From the NCBI GenBank assembly GCA_018340805.1, contig JACMZG010001863.1, positions 28,499,505-28,563,504 on the forward strand: a DNA stretch of 64,000 bases, written 5' to 3'. The DNA is from Microvelia longipes. Taxonomy: Eukaryota; Arthropoda; Insecta; Hemiptera; Veliidae. Below, piece by piece: positions 33,957-45,180 of the stretch. Numbering within the stretch: the first letter of the stretch is position 1; each line of letters starts with the position of its first letter. The notes below the pieces were generated by a model that was not told where the DNA came from, did no database searches, and saw only the letters and a program-made list of their open reading frames with translations. A program made the translations under genes and the position numbers.

Positions 33957-34245
33957 CATAGAGATATATACTAGAGGGGGCATAGCCTAGCATCTTTTTG
34001 GTGCTCTCAGGGGCTCTGTGTAACCCCATTGAAACTTCCTTCAAGAGAGAGAGAGAGTTAAGGTTATAATTAATAAATTTATTTCAGTTTTCCACACATT
34101 GTTTATGTTTTGATTTGTATTTTTAACATTTTACTATATAAATTATTGTAACTTTGTACTGATTTATTTAATTAGGTGGTCAGGTTATTTTTTCGATATT
34201 ATAAAATTTAACCTATAGGGCCACTCTAGTAATAATATCTCTATG
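33957..34245. mobile_element. MITE of the CATAGAGATATTATTA family, copy B
   Basis: It starts CATAGAGATATATACTAGAG and ends CTAGTAATAATATCTCTATG. A perfect 8-bp duplication GTTGCCTA flanks it at 33949-33956 and 34246-34253. The interior shares 'ggctctgtgtaacc' and 'gtggtcaggttattttttcg' with copies D and E. Confidence 0.9.
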
Positions 34246-35224
34246 GTTGCCTACCACCTGAGTTAGTTAGTTAGTTGATGCCCCAGACTCCCTCCCCCTC
34301 TCAAATTACATCGTCCTAACAACCTTAGAAGCGTCATTTTCAATTTTTATCAAATGACTAGTATATTTTTTCAAAAATTAATAAATCATTTGAGTTGAAA
34401 GTCGATATGCGTGTATTTATTATGCATCCTTGTAAACAAGAATATGAAGTTTTCATTTCAATGCTGTTTTTTATCCACAATATTTTTTTTTGATTTTCAT
34501 AATTTTGAAATCTTTTGAGCATGAGTAAATTTGAGTGTAGCAAATTTGATTAGTGATGACCAGTTTCTAAGTATCCAACCTATACCAAGGGTCTTGAATC
34601 TTTATTCAAGATCCTTGGTAAACGTAGGATTTGTGAGATTAGGTATATGTGACATTTGTCTAAAGGATTTTTATTCAAGATTTGAGGTATACCCCTTTAG
34701 GTTTAATTATCTCCGAAGGTTTTATTACTATCCCGTAGTAATAAGATCGATTTATTAGTCTATAAAAAATTAGTTATAATAAAAATTATAACTAAAGAGA
34801 AAAATGATTGTGCATGTCTTTATTTAAACAAGAGAAAAACGACTATGTTGGCAACACTGGATATACAAAACAAAAAAATAAAAAATTGACAGTTACAGAA
34901 TGAAATCGGATATCGAAAACAATTTGTTGCATTTCCCTTTTGCTTTCTGTTAATTTTGTTTGTGAACTTATTGCTTTGTTTTCTTAATATTTTTGGATAA
35001 TATTTTAAGCTTGATAACGAGTGTTGTAAAAAAAAAATAAGAATGTTTTACGAGTGTTATGTGTGTAAAATTCTTTTCACGAATGTGAAATTGAAAAATC
35101 AACTTGTTGACTATTAAGGACAAAATTTCAATTTCTCGTAAGTGTGTTCTATTGTTTTAAGATCTAAAAATCTGCTCCGGAATACTCTATTCAATATGCT
35201 TTATTAAAAATAATTTATTTTTGG
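34246..35224. other. Intergenic DNA and probable 5' UTR of the coiled-coil gene
   Basis: It holds a hairpin at 34584-34619 (ACCAAGGGTCTTGAAT / ATTCAAGATCCTTGGT, one mismatch). From about 34850 it probably contains the promoter and 5' UTR of the ORF starting at 35225. No TATA box is evident. Confidence 0.45.
34584..34619. repeat. 16-bp-stem hairpin, related to 38704-38738
   Basis: The stem ATTCAAGATCCTTGGT recurs almost identically in the hairpin at 38704-38738 (TTCAAGATCCTTGG). The two occurrences flank the single-exon coiled-coil gene. Confidence 0.75.
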
Positions 35225-37162
35225 ATGAATACATGTTTAAACATGAAATTCAGTCTTGCTGAAGAAAATAAAAACCTTCGTTTAAAACTGGCAGAATTAA
35301 TTGATAAGCATAACCAGGAAAAGAAAAAATTATCTGATAAAATTATTGATTTAGAAAACAAATATTCTGACCTTGAGTTTATAAATGCAGAACAGTTTAT
35401 TCACAACAAAGCTTTAGAAGAAGAGTTAATCAATAAAAACTCCAGTAAGAGACCAGAATCTTCTTCCACCAAGTCTCACTGTACTACCAGTAAAAACTCG
35501 AATTCATATTCTGCTTTGAACACAGCTAGTATAAATGGCATTAATGATTACATTTCATTATTGGTGAAAGCCAAAGATGATGTTAAAAACTATAAAAAAG
35601 AATCAGCTAAGCTCTTATCAGAATTAGAACAATATAAGCGTACTTTATCATCTAAAAACATTGAAATAAGTAAGTTAAAATCTGAGTTAGAGTATATATC
35701 AAAGCTTGATGCTTCCTCTAGGAAAATATGTATGTGCCATGAAGCTGATAGTTGCTATGACTCTTATGAAGATTCTACTTCTGATATAAAATTAAAAGAT
35801 AGGCAAGTGTGTAAATCTTCAAAATCAAGTAAATCTAGTAATAAGTTGTCCCATGTTCAAGATAGCCCCGATGTTTCAGATGCATCTGTTCAAGTTGATC
35901 ACATTGAAAATATTGTTAAAAAAAGATTAGATGATTATATTAAAAAAGCTAAAGATATTTTGCCTTGCGACAGCAATGAAACTCACATTATTAATACTAT
36001 TCAGGAAGAAAGGGATTATTATTGTAGAGAATACCACAGGTTAAAAGACAAAGTAATCCATGCATTTAAAAACTCAGACAGACCAGTTGTTGCCGAATGT
36101 CCGTTTACAATTTTAGATAAAATTAAAACTGAATTAAGGTGGCAGCGGGATGAAATTGAAGAACTCAAAGCAATTTGTAAAACAAGACAAGAACCTACAA
36201 AACAACATTATGGATCATCACATGACATTGAAGAAAGGTTAAGAAGGCTAGAGAACTGTAAATCAGAATTATCTGTTGTTAATGAGAAATTGTCTAACAC
36301 AGTTCGAAAGTTAGAAGACCAATGTAGTGACTATAGAGAAAGGATTCGAACTTTAACTAAAGAAAATAGTCACCAGAAGACCATTTATAATCAAATTAGA
36401 ATGATGCAAGATGATTCAGACAGATCTCTTTTTAATGTACAAGATGCTTTAAGAAAATGTGATTCTGAATTAAACTGCGCTCTAGGGAAAATAAATGAAT
36501 TAGAAGAAGAAAACAAACAAATCAAGCGTCATTTGAGCATTGTTGAAAATGAAAAAAAGTGTTTAAAGAAAAATCTTGTGCAATTGGATAGTGAGAAAGA
36601 TGTTATTGGCATAAAGCTTGATGAAAAAACAGAGCTTGTAGTTCGTTTAGAAAAGGAATTGTCTGATAAAAGGAAAAGAGCTACAGATTTAGAACAGAAG
36701 GTTGGAAAATTAGAAGAAAGTTTAAAGATTTTGCAAAATATTAACATGAAAACAGAGGAAACAGCATGCCATGCTAAAAAGAGCTATTCTTCAATGCAAC
36801 AAGAGTTAAATGATCTTCAAAGGTCTAAAGAATCTTTAATATCTGAAAATCGACGACTACAAGATAATTTAAGTGCTGCTGTGCGAGATTGTTTTCAGTC
36901 TAGTAATGAACTACAAGCTGCTAAAGCTGAAGTAGAAGAACTTAAAGCACGTCTGCAAAGCTATGTTTCAGAAGTAAGACGTATTGAGGACATTCTTCAA
37001 ATCAAAGAAGACGAAAGAAGGTGTATGTTAGAACAACTTAAAGGTCTTAATGTTGAGTATTCTAGTAACAATTCAAGAAGCAGAACTTATGATAATTCTG
37101 ATAATATTGCATTTGACAACCTTTCAGATTTTAGAGAAAGATATAGAGAAGAGAGGAGGTAG
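35225..37162 (+). CDS. Coiled-coil protein, CEP135/TSGA10-like, 645 residues, single exon
   Basis: One uninterrupted frame of 645 codons is rich in Lys, Glu, Ser and Leu. Heptad-like coiled coil covers about residues 10-65, 105-160 and 265-640. The last region includes EENKQIKRHLSIVENEKK and EELKARLQSYVSEVRRIEDI. A Ser-rich stretch (SSKSSKSSNK) is near residue 195. The segment IQEERDYYCREYHRLKDKV near residue 260 resembles the conserved ERDxYxxEY-type element of the CEP135/TSGA10 family, whose members act at centrioles and in sperm flagella. This assignment rests on pattern memory, and other centrosomal coiled-coil proteins remain possible. The C-terminus ends FRERYREERR. Unlike its intron-rich neighbours it has no intron. 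Confidence 0.6.
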   Translation: MNTCLNMKFSLAEENKNLRLKLAELIDKHNQEKKKLSDKIIDLENKYSDLEFINAEQFIHNKALEEELINKNSSKRPESSSTKSHCTTSKNSNSYSALNTASINGINDYISLLVKAKDDVKNYKKESAKLLSELEQYKRTLSSKNIEISKLKSELEYISKLDASSRKICMCHEADSCYDSYEDSTSDIKLKDRQVCKSSKSSKSSNKLSHVQDSPDVSDASVQVDHIENIVKKRLDDYIKKAKDILPCDSNETHIINTIQEERDYYCREYHRLKDKVIHAFKNSDRPVVAECPFTILDKIKTELRWQRDEIEELKAICKTRQEPTKQHYGSSHDIEERLRRLENCKSELSVVNEKLSNTVRKLEDQCSDYRERIRTLTKENSHQKTIYNQIRMMQDDSDRSLFNVQDALRKCDSELNCALGKINELEEENKQIKRHLSIVENEKKCLKKNLVQLDSEKDVIGIKLDEKTELVVRLEKELSDKRKRATDLEQKVGKLEESLKILQNINMKTEETACHAKKSYSSMQQELNDLQRSKESLISENRRLQDNLSAAVRDCFQSSNELQAAKAEVEELKARLQSYVSEVRRIEDILQIKEDERRCMLEQLKGLNVEYSSNNSRSRTYDNSDNIAFDNLSDFRERYREERR

Positions 37163-37244
37163 ATGTAATATTTTAGTAAGAAGATGAACATATTAACATT
37201 AGTGTCTTGTCTTTCCAATCACTTAAGTAAGCTTTGGTTATTGC

Positions 37245-37250
37245 AATAAA
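37245..37250 (+). terminator. Poly(A) signal of the coiled-coil gene
   Basis: AATAAA lies 83 bases after the TAG stop, with a T-rich stretch downstream. Confidence 0.6.
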
Positions 37251-38277
37251 TATTGTACAGAATAAGGCTTAATTTCCTTTTTATTTATTTTTATATTTGT
37301 ATTTATTATATTCTTAGAATTCAATTCAAAAAGTAATTTTATTTAGTCTGTTATATGCATTAATAGTAATACATCAAAAATTGTTATCTCTTTCTTTTAG
37401 TTTATTGTTTAAAAGAGTATGTTAAATTAATTTTATAAATGTAATTTTTAGAGCATTCTGTGCATGACTTTGCACATCTTGCCTAATTAATATTTCAGTG
37501 GACCAGTGTATAAAAATATAATTTTATTTAAATTTTTATTATACAGTTGTGTCCCTCATCTGACCACCTCAGAATAACCGACTGCTTGGTATATCTGACA
37601 GTATACCCACCATTGAGTATGACTCTATACATATGTATTTATATAAAATATTCACAAAAATATGTATATATATTTATTACATTTTTTGGTTGTATTCATT
37701 CCCTGAATTCTCTTGGATTAGCTTTTATAGACATAAGCTGAGTTATGACGCCATGAAATAAAAAACACCCGAGATTTAAATTGGCGTTATACAAGATGTC
37801 AATGATAAATGAAACTACAGAAAGACAACAAATAACTGGTTTTGGATGTTTTAAAAACAAATATGCCTCTGTCACATGATTACCTACTTGACAAGCCCTT
37901 TCAAAAAATATATATTCAATATAAAGGCTTACTGAACACTATTTTTTATTTGTCATATAATGAGGCTCTTGAATGTATTATGATGAGGTGTGGTACCTTG
38001 CTTTAAATACCATCAACCTTCTCTGAAAATATCATTAAAATCCAATCATTCAGATTTCGGAGTGATCGGCCTTCAGGCATAAAGACGCATTTTAATGATA
38101 ATAAAAGAATAGAACAACTTATATTAAGTGGTAATAATTATTACTTTTTTCAAATGGAACAACAATTCCAAAATGAGCTTTTGATAGATGTACAGAGAAC
38201 TCAAACTCAAACAATCCTTTATTGCCACAAATGAAATAAATAAAATTTACAATCAATAATTATACATATTATATAAA

Positions 38278-38280
<3 letters not shown>

Positions 38281-38315
<35 letters not shown>

Positions 38316-38319
38316 TATA

Positions 38320-38374
<55 letters not shown>
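38281..38374. repeat. (TA)n microsatellite
   Basis: About 94 bases of nearly pure TA dinucleotides. Confidence 0.95.
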
Positions 38375-38380
<6 letters not shown>

Positions 38381-38703
38381 AAATTTACAATTAAAATCGA
38401 TACTGTCGTAAAAGGTTTGAAGGGCAATCCCACAAGTAAAAACTGTGATTGAGAAAAATCAGGGCTCTTGATTCTACTCCCAAGCATAGTATCTATGGGG
38501 ACTTTAATTTGTAATTAGCCCCTCTCCCTACAGAAATAAATATATTGTCCTTACCTACTAAAAGTAGGTCTAAATCTTTAGACCTATCAAAACCTAAATT
38601 CTAAACGATGTTGTTGTTGTTTACTTCTGAGTTTATTAGAGCCCTAAACTAAATATTGCAGGCTTGGATTAGATTTGAAAATTATATTTCGTTAGAAATT
38701 CTT

Positions 38704-38738
38704 AAGGATCTTGAATAAAGATTTTCAAGATCCTTGGA
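38704..38738. repeat. 12-bp perfect hairpin AAGGATCTTGAA / TTCAAGATCCTT
   Basis: It shares the stem of the hairpin at 34584-34619, four kilobases away. Confidence 0.75.
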
Positions 38739-39189
38739 AATTCTAAACGAACCATTAATTAGTCGAAAATTTCAAATAACACTTATTTGGCGCTTTTATT
38801 ATGGAACAGCAGATTGTACCTCCGAGCCGCTCGATAATTTCATAATGCTGACTTGTCCCAGTCTTTCATGTTATTTAATTTTTTAAATATTTTTTCATAC
38901 TATTATTATTAATTATTAGAAAATTTAAATTATGTAAACTTTAATTAATAGTTTTTTGAGTTAAATTACACTTTAAGTGGCATTAGGTTTCAAGCGGCTT
39001 ACACAAGGAAACTAAGTAATTTTAAATAATAAAACCAAGTGAAACTCAAGTGTATCTATTTAAATAAATTAATAGTTAAAAAAGAAAATTTATGAAACAA
39101 AGGGGAAATTTTCAGGGCAATATATGGTAAGCTTATCGCCGAAACAAAAGCCTTTCATATTTTGTAGCAAAAAGTTAAGGGAGGTGGGA

Positions 39190-39401
39190 GCTGACGACGG
39201 CGACAAACAACATGGCGGTTTCTTGTTCTTTTCTTTAGACGCGGTGCTTCTTTGCTGCTCCAAGTTTTAACGTTATCTTTTACAGTTTACTTGTTTTGTT
39301 GGATTATTTTTTAATTTATGTTTTCTGTGAAATGATAATTTGATTAATTTGACTGGTTGCAGATTTAATTGAGCTCCAATTTCTTATCTTTTTATATCCT
39401 G
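39190..39401 (+). promoter_or_regulatory. Probable 5' UTR exon and promoter region of the hnRNP K-like gene
   Basis: A locally GC-rich segment (GACGACGGCGACAAACAACA) with ATGGCGG at 39211 ends at TATCCTG before gtaagt (donor at 39402). The ATG opens only eight codons before TAG. So it is a short upstream ORF or a YY1/Pho-like ATGGCGG element, not the protein start. A 1.6 kb intron would join it to the coding exon at 41045. The link is inferred from position. Confidence 0.5.
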
Positions 39402-41044
39402 GTAAGTCGGCTTTTATTAACCTAAAACTGACAGCTAACAACTTGTCATTTTAAAACTCTGTAACTACGCTTATAAATTGTGTTTTTTTTACAATTTATA
39501 TAGATATATATTAGTTATTTTATTTAGTAATTATTCATTTCGTGTTAAGTTTAGTGATTTATATGAACTTCCTTTATTGTTAGTTGTAATCAGTGGGTTT
39601 CTAAGGAGCCGCCCTTTTTTATTATGCTATGCACATGTTTTTGTAGAATTATATTATATTATTATTTGTATTTTTAATCTTTTTTATCGGAATACTATGT
39701 GCTATGTGCTTCAATTATTTTTTTAACCTAAGAGGCCTCAGTGTTTAGCTTTAGCCTCGATGTGTGACATTGTTGTTTTTATTGGAGTTAGTTTATCCAC
39801 TTTGATATTGACAGCGTCACCTAGGTGATAATTTGTAGCCTAAACACATTACTTTCCCTGTGTTTTAAACACATTATATTTCATCTGTGTTTATGTCCTT
39901 ATGAGTAGTTTTAACTACAAGTTATTTGTTATCAGTTACATAGCCACTGTGGTTATCTCATGGTGTTTATGCTGAAGAGTTGAAATAGGTACAATTAGTA
40001 CCTTAAACAATAGGTTGTACAATGAATATTTAGGTGTAGTTGTGCTACCCATAAACGTATTTCATTTTTACTCAACTTCAGAGTCCCGTGTATCCCCATT
40101 GTAGATAAATTATACTTGACGGACCCCTATCCCTCTAATTCCTCATTAACTTATAATTAAAATCATTGGTAATCTTCCTGTTTTAAGCTGGAAAAAGCTT
40201 GAAAATCATAGTATTTTCTATGAGCTAATTAGTCTGATTTATCAACCTTAATCAGATGCAAGAGTTTATAATCCATGCTATGTCCATCTGTACCATGCTA
40301 CAGATTTCACTGTAATAAACTGATATAATTTAGAGTAAACTTTTATCATTTTATAATTTACTGATACATCGCAATCTCTTCTACAAAAATCAATTTCTTA
40401 TAACCTTCATTTTGAAGGGAGGACGTCCTAAATCGTATTTTTAATGAACAACAAATATAATCTTTGTAATTAATAGATGACAATTTTTTGGCCTTCTAAT
40501 TTACAACAGGAAATAGTTGTTTATGTTTACCACTAAAAACGTAGTTGATAATTTCTTGATTCATAGATCCCTTTACAACTCTTTTTGGAGACAAACAGCA
40601 ACATTTTTGAGTGACATCACATTAAATCATTTTATACAACAGAGATATTTTTTTAATAATATATCGAAATTAAACATTTATAGTTACATGCTTTCCAGGG
40701 GATAATAAGAACTGTTATATCCTCCCTCTAAGTATTAGTCTCTTTGTTTTTAATCTATGTTGGATTTTTAAGGTGCTACTTGTGGGACCTAATTTCACTT
40801 ACCTCTCCATTGCAGTGGTGGTAACAATATTAAAACCTGACCTACCATGCTACAAACTCTACCTTTTAGTGGAGCTTTGTTCTTCCTTGTCCATTTTACT
40901 AATGGACTAAGTTCAACCTACTGGTGAATTCTCAGATAAACCATTAGAGACCCAACAGTGTAAAGATGCAGCAAATATCAAAATAATGCTATATTAACAT
41001 AACATTGTTTGCTAATAATAACATTTGTTGTGTCTGTGTTGTAG
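39402..41044 (+). other. Putative first intron of the hnRNP K-like gene
   Basis: AT-rich, no repeat shared with the rest of the window and no coding signal. It ends TTGTGTTGTAG at 41044. Confidence 0.45.
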
Positions 41045-42043
41045 GAGGAAGAGTGTGCTTCTGGTGGGTGGGAGGAAGATCGTGAAATGAAGAGAAATCC
41101 TGAAGGCGGTGGTGGTGGTGGTATGAGCCAGGGCAAGAGATTCCGTGCTGGTCCTGATGAGCCTTGTCTTCGCATACTTATCCCCAGCAAAGTAGCTGGA
41201 TCCATCATTGGTAAAGGAGGTAAAAATATCTCAAGACTCCGAACAGAATATAATGTGTCAGTAAATGTACCAGATTGTCCTGGACCAGAACGTATTGTTA
41301 CAATAATGTCAGAAGAGTACGATGAAGCCATTAAAGTGGTGGAAGAAATCATGCCAAGCCTTGAAGATTTTTTCAGAAATTCTAAATCAGGAGAAGCTGA
41401 TGTAAGACTTCTTGTTCATCAAAGTTTGGCTGGGTGTGTTATTGGCAAAGCGGGATCCAAGATCAAAGAGCTCAGAGAAAAGACTGGAGCCCGAATCAAG
41501 ATCTTTAGCAATTGCTGCCCTCAAAGCACTGATAGAGTAATTTCCATAATGGGAAATGCTAAAACTTGCTGTGAAGCCATCAAAGAAGTAGTAGAGCTGC
41601 TCAAAGACACCCCTGTTAAAGGATACAGTGAACTCTACAATCCTCACAACTTCGATGAAGAATTTGCTGATGAATATGGAGGATTTGGACAGGGACCACC
41701 TCCAAGAGTATGGGAGAGTCAAGGACCACCACGTGGTGGTATGAGAGGACGTGGACCTCCCCCTCCTCCGCCCCATCTTTCGCCCCCTCCCAACGGTAAC
41801 AGACACAGTAATACTACACAAGTAACCATTCCAAAAGACATGGCAGGTGCCATCATAGGCAAAGCGGGTAACAGGATACGTAAAATCCGAATGGAATCCG
41901 GTGCTGATATTACCATTGATGAACCCCTCCCTGGATCAAACGATCGTATTATCACCATATGCGGTGGCCCTAATCAGATACAGATGGCCCAATACCTCCT
42001 TCAACAGTCAGTTCTTGAATCACAGCGCAATAAGCGTTTCTAA
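41045..42043 (+). CDS. hnRNP K-like RNA-binding protein with three KH domains
   Basis: From ATG 41087 the frame gives 318 residues and TAA. The frame is open back to the acceptor at 41044, so the protein could start in an upstream exon. KH1 (ILIPSKVAGSIIGKGGKNIS) is at about residues 30-80. KH2 (LLVHQSLAGCVIGKAGSKIK) is at about 105-170. A Gly/Arg/Pro-rich linker with RGGMRGRGPPPPPP follows. KH3 (VTIPKDMAGAIIGKAGNRIR) is at about 245-305. All three carry the GxxG loop. Two central and one C-terminal KH, with an RG/Pro-rich KI-like region before KH3, is the hnRNP K layout (bancal in flies). PCBP proteins lack this linker. It binds C-rich single-stranded RNA or DNA and acts in splicing, translation and transcription. 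Confidence 0.92.
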   Translation, partial: EEECASGGWEEDREMKRNPEGGGGGGMSQGKRFRAGPDEPCLRILIPSKVAGSIIGKGGKNISRLRTEYNVSVNVPDCPGPERIVTIMSEEYDEAIKVVEEIMPSLEDFFRNSKSGEADVRLLVHQSLAGCVIGKAGSKIKELREKTGARIKIFSNCCPQSTDRVISIMGNAKTCCEAIKEVVELLKDTPVKGYSELYNPHNFDEEFADEYGGFGQGPPPRVWESQGPPRGGMRGRGPPPPPPHLSPPPNGNRHSNTTQVTIPKDMAGAIIGKAGNRIRKIRMESGADITIDEPLPGSNDRIITICGGPNQIQMAQYLLQQSVLESQRNKRF

Positions 42044-42960
42044 AATGTTAAAAATTACTTTATTTACTTTAAATTTACATTACCCATTTATCATTTACAT
42101 ATATGTAGCTTAGAATTTTCATTCATTATTATTTTGGTATTTTAGTGTCAGATTAGCTCCATTGGGATTTTTTTTTATCCTTATTGATGGTCTTATTGCC
42201 CATGGAAATTGTCCTAGCCTTAATTATAATTAAATATATGTATAAATTGCGTATTTAAGTGCCTCTTTTTCTGATATAGCCCTCCATTCCCTCTTAAGGT
42301 GCCCAAGAGATTCCCCGTTCAATTTTTCCCGCCAAGACTGTTAAATACAACTTAGTAATCATATGGTTTTCTTATAATTAAAATAATGTTCCTTAAGTCT
42401 GGTGTTAAAAGTTGAACATGTGATACTATTTCTCATTTTACTCTCTACAGTTGTAAGAGACAAGGAATTATCACAAGAACCTAAATTTTTTGGTACCTTT
42501 AAGTATTTTTTATTTAGCTGTCCTTCTGAAGTTCCTCCATGGGATATCCTCCATGTCCAGGTCTGAATTGAATATCCACTTATGCCCAGGGGTGGTCCCT
42601 GGGATCCCTCTGGGTAGGAGTACACAAGTGTACCTTCTCTCTACCACCCACCTTCGGCTCAGCCCTTGACCCGGCCCGTCCTGTCAACCACCGGTAGGTC
42701 CAATTTCTTTATTATATAATTTTTAAGCACTCAGGGACTTAGTAAACTACCTCACCAAAGATATTTGCTCATATTTATTTGTGCAATTGTTATGGCTGGT
42801 CACAGTCACATCAAATCACATTATAGTCTTTTATTTTATATTTTAATTTATTTTAAATTTAAGTGATTTGTATTAAAGAAATTTTAATAGTTTTTAATAG
42901 AATTTTTATGTATTGTACAAATTATTTTTTATAACTTTTGTATAAAAATAGAAATAAATG
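42044..42960 (+). other. 3' UTR of the hnRNP K-like gene
   Basis: Ends at or near AATAAA 42953-42958. An island around 42500-42700 is richer in GC and may be functional UTR sequence. Confidence 0.55.
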
Positions 42961-43742
42961 ACGTAATAATTTTAAGCTGGAATTTGCAGGATGCCTTTGC
43001 TATTTGTAGCCTTTCTCTTGTTTGAGTGTTTTATTTAATTACCATTTGAGTCACCTGCTTCATTCAGCTGTCATGTTGTGTCACTCCATATGTCATTTTT
43101 ATTTGGCAGAAAAGTTTTAAATTGTCTTAAAGTTTAAATTGTCTATGAAAACAGCACTTAAATGAACAGTTCATGAGGCCTATGTAGCTATGCCAAGAGT
43201 TTTGAGTCAGAGAATTTTCTCTCATCATTTGCTAATACCTTGCGATGGTGGCAAGATTGTGTTTCTCCAGTGATCATTTTATTATTGTTTGATGTTTTAG
43301 TGCAAAAAGTAGAAATGTCCTGGTCATTGTGCAAATTGAGAGTGAGTATTCTCTGTATATTTATTGGTGAGATGTTTATTCATGAATTTTAAATACGCTA
43401 AAGTTGCACTGTTCTTCCTAATTTTAATTATTTGTGTTTTGAATTTTAGGTTATAAATAATTTAATACCGAAGAAATACATATTGTTGAGTACTTGTCAT
43501 TTCCATCTAGCAGGTATTTAAATAGTTACTCGAAAGATTGAGTACTTAGATAAGATTTAATTGTAGGTTGTGAAATATTAGTAGTAATTTGAACTGAATT
43601 GCAGTGGATTATTTGACAAATTACTGTAAAATCAGGGTATTAATAAATGGAAATGAATGGCTAGGATTTCTTTCACTTTACAAGTGGATTGATTAATGAA
43701 TATATTATTGGGTGTATTAACTGAGGATTATCGAGACTTCTT

Positions 43743-44650
43743 TAGGTTAGAGTGTGATAGTGATATCAATGGATTGAGTTTGTGTTGGATGGGTATATTG
43801 ACAAAATAATACTTTAGTTTATTTGGCAATGGAGTATCAGTTGAGAATTTGACAATGGAGTATCAGTTGACAATAATCCGGTATTTCTGTAGATGGTTAC
43901 TCCTCTAGGAACTTCTTCAATTTGCTACACCCAAGACCCTTTTAGATTATATAATATATGTACATATATTCATATGTATGTATATTTTTTTTTTTGACAC
44001 TTTGTATTGAATAATACAACAACAATTATTGTTACAAGTATTAGGGTTAGCATAGTTTCGTTGACTTGAGAGGCTGGTAAGAGAAACAATCCAGTGATTG
44101 CACTCTGACGGTGTTGGTAGATTTAGTATAGATAGGTGTAGAATCATATAATAATAATAAAAAAAAAAAAAAAAAAAAAAATAAATAAATGAATTAAATA
44201 AATAAATAAAAAAATAAAAATAAAATAAAAAAAAAATAAATAAAATAAAAAATAAATAAAATAAAAAAATAAATAAATAAAAAATAAATAAAAAAAATAA
44301 TATAAATATGTATATTTATGTATCAAAACAATGATTTCTATTAATAAGAGGTGCAGGATAGACTAACTTAATATCAGAACTGTAGTTTGACAAAGGGTGT
44401 AAGAACTTATTCTTTATTATCAAGATCAAATATAAATAAATAAAGTACCTATGGACCTAATTTATTCTCTTGATAATCATCTAAAAGGGTCTTGGGTGTT
44501 GCAAAATGAAGAAGTTCATAGAGGTGTAACCATCTACATGGATTATCCTCAACTGATATTACTTTGTCAAATAGACTAAGTTATTATTTTGTCAATGTAC
44601 CCATCTGACACAATTTCAATCCATTGATAGCCTAATCTTACCTATTAACG
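43743..44650. mobile_element. Foldback element with ~200-bp inverted arms around an A-rich core
   Basis: Left arm 43743-43955 and right arm about 44455-44650 pair over long blocks: GAACTTCTTCAATTTGC with the complement of GCAAAATGAAGAAGTTC, and CCAAGACCCTTTTAGAT with ATCTAAAAGGGTCTTGG. The left arm contains a ~25-base direct duplication (GACAATGGAGTATCAGTTGA) absent from the right. The core is (AAAT)n-type low-complexity DNA at 44155-44300. There is no ORF of note. The edges and target duplication are not resolved. Confidence 0.7.
44155..44300. repeat. A-rich (AAAT)n/(AAAAT)n tract
   Basis: About 145 bases of AAAT-type repeats in the core of the foldback. Confidence 0.95.
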
Positions 44651-44839
44651 TGTGTATGTTACAATTGTTACATACACACTTGCTTTGGTGTTACTAAGTT
44701 GTTCTGGTCATTACCCTAATAGATATAAACGTTTCATTCAATTGTGGGAGGCCATTGATTTTGAAACCAGTGTGTATTTATATTGTAAGCTTTCTTTAGG
44801 GAGTTTTAGGCATCAAAGAGATGAGGTTTAATGTGGATT

Positions 44840-45180
44840 AAACCTTGAGTGGTTTTCACGAAGTTGTCTGTCTGTGTGTGTGTGTGTGTCTGTTATCATC
44901 GTAGCTCCTAGTGTATTGATGCTAGTGAGTTAAAACATTTTTAAAAACAGTCAACTTCTGTAGTTGTAATATTTGGAAAATATTTTTTTATTATGTCATT
45001 GACCCGCAATAATGACAGCGGAAATTTAGAAAAATTATAAACCGTGGAAAAACGATTTGATCAGATTGAGATTAAGAACACATGTAGTTATGTATAAGAC
45101 TAACATATGTGCTAAGTTTCATCTCATTATCAGCATTTGTTCAATTTTTATTGAATGACTTGTGTAAGTTCATTTAAGTT
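44840..45180. repeat. Dispersed repeat, copy 2, with (GT)n
   Basis: Contains GAGTGGTTTTCACGAAGTTG, a (GT)n tract, ATGACAGCGGAAATTTAG and AAGTTTCATCTCATTATCAG. Copy 1 at 31385-31570 has the same outer blocks without the middle. The family is unidentified and no ORF is visible. Confidence 0.65.

Larger units (their letters stand above)
37251..39189. other. Intergenic DNA with (TA)n array and possible LINE 3' end
   Basis: On the minus strand, 38200-38240 reads as AATAAAGGATTG-type sequence, a form common at LINE 3' ends, but no protein is left to confirm it. A (TA)n array occupies 38281-38374. A hairpin is at 38704-38738. No coding region is seen. Confidence 0.45.

Noticed and set aside
34531..34758. 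75-codon plus-strand ORF upstream of the coiled-coil gene
   Set aside because: It overlaps the hairpin at 34584 and has no domain. Apparent regularity comes from the palindrome.
38198..38270. LINE 3' end on the minus strand
   Set aside because: Only a short AATAAAGGATTG-type end is seen and no RT remnant, so not listed as an element.
44144..44326. 60-codon minus-strand ORF of Phe/Tyr/Ile/Leu
   Set aside because: Pure translation of the AAAT-type repeat tract.
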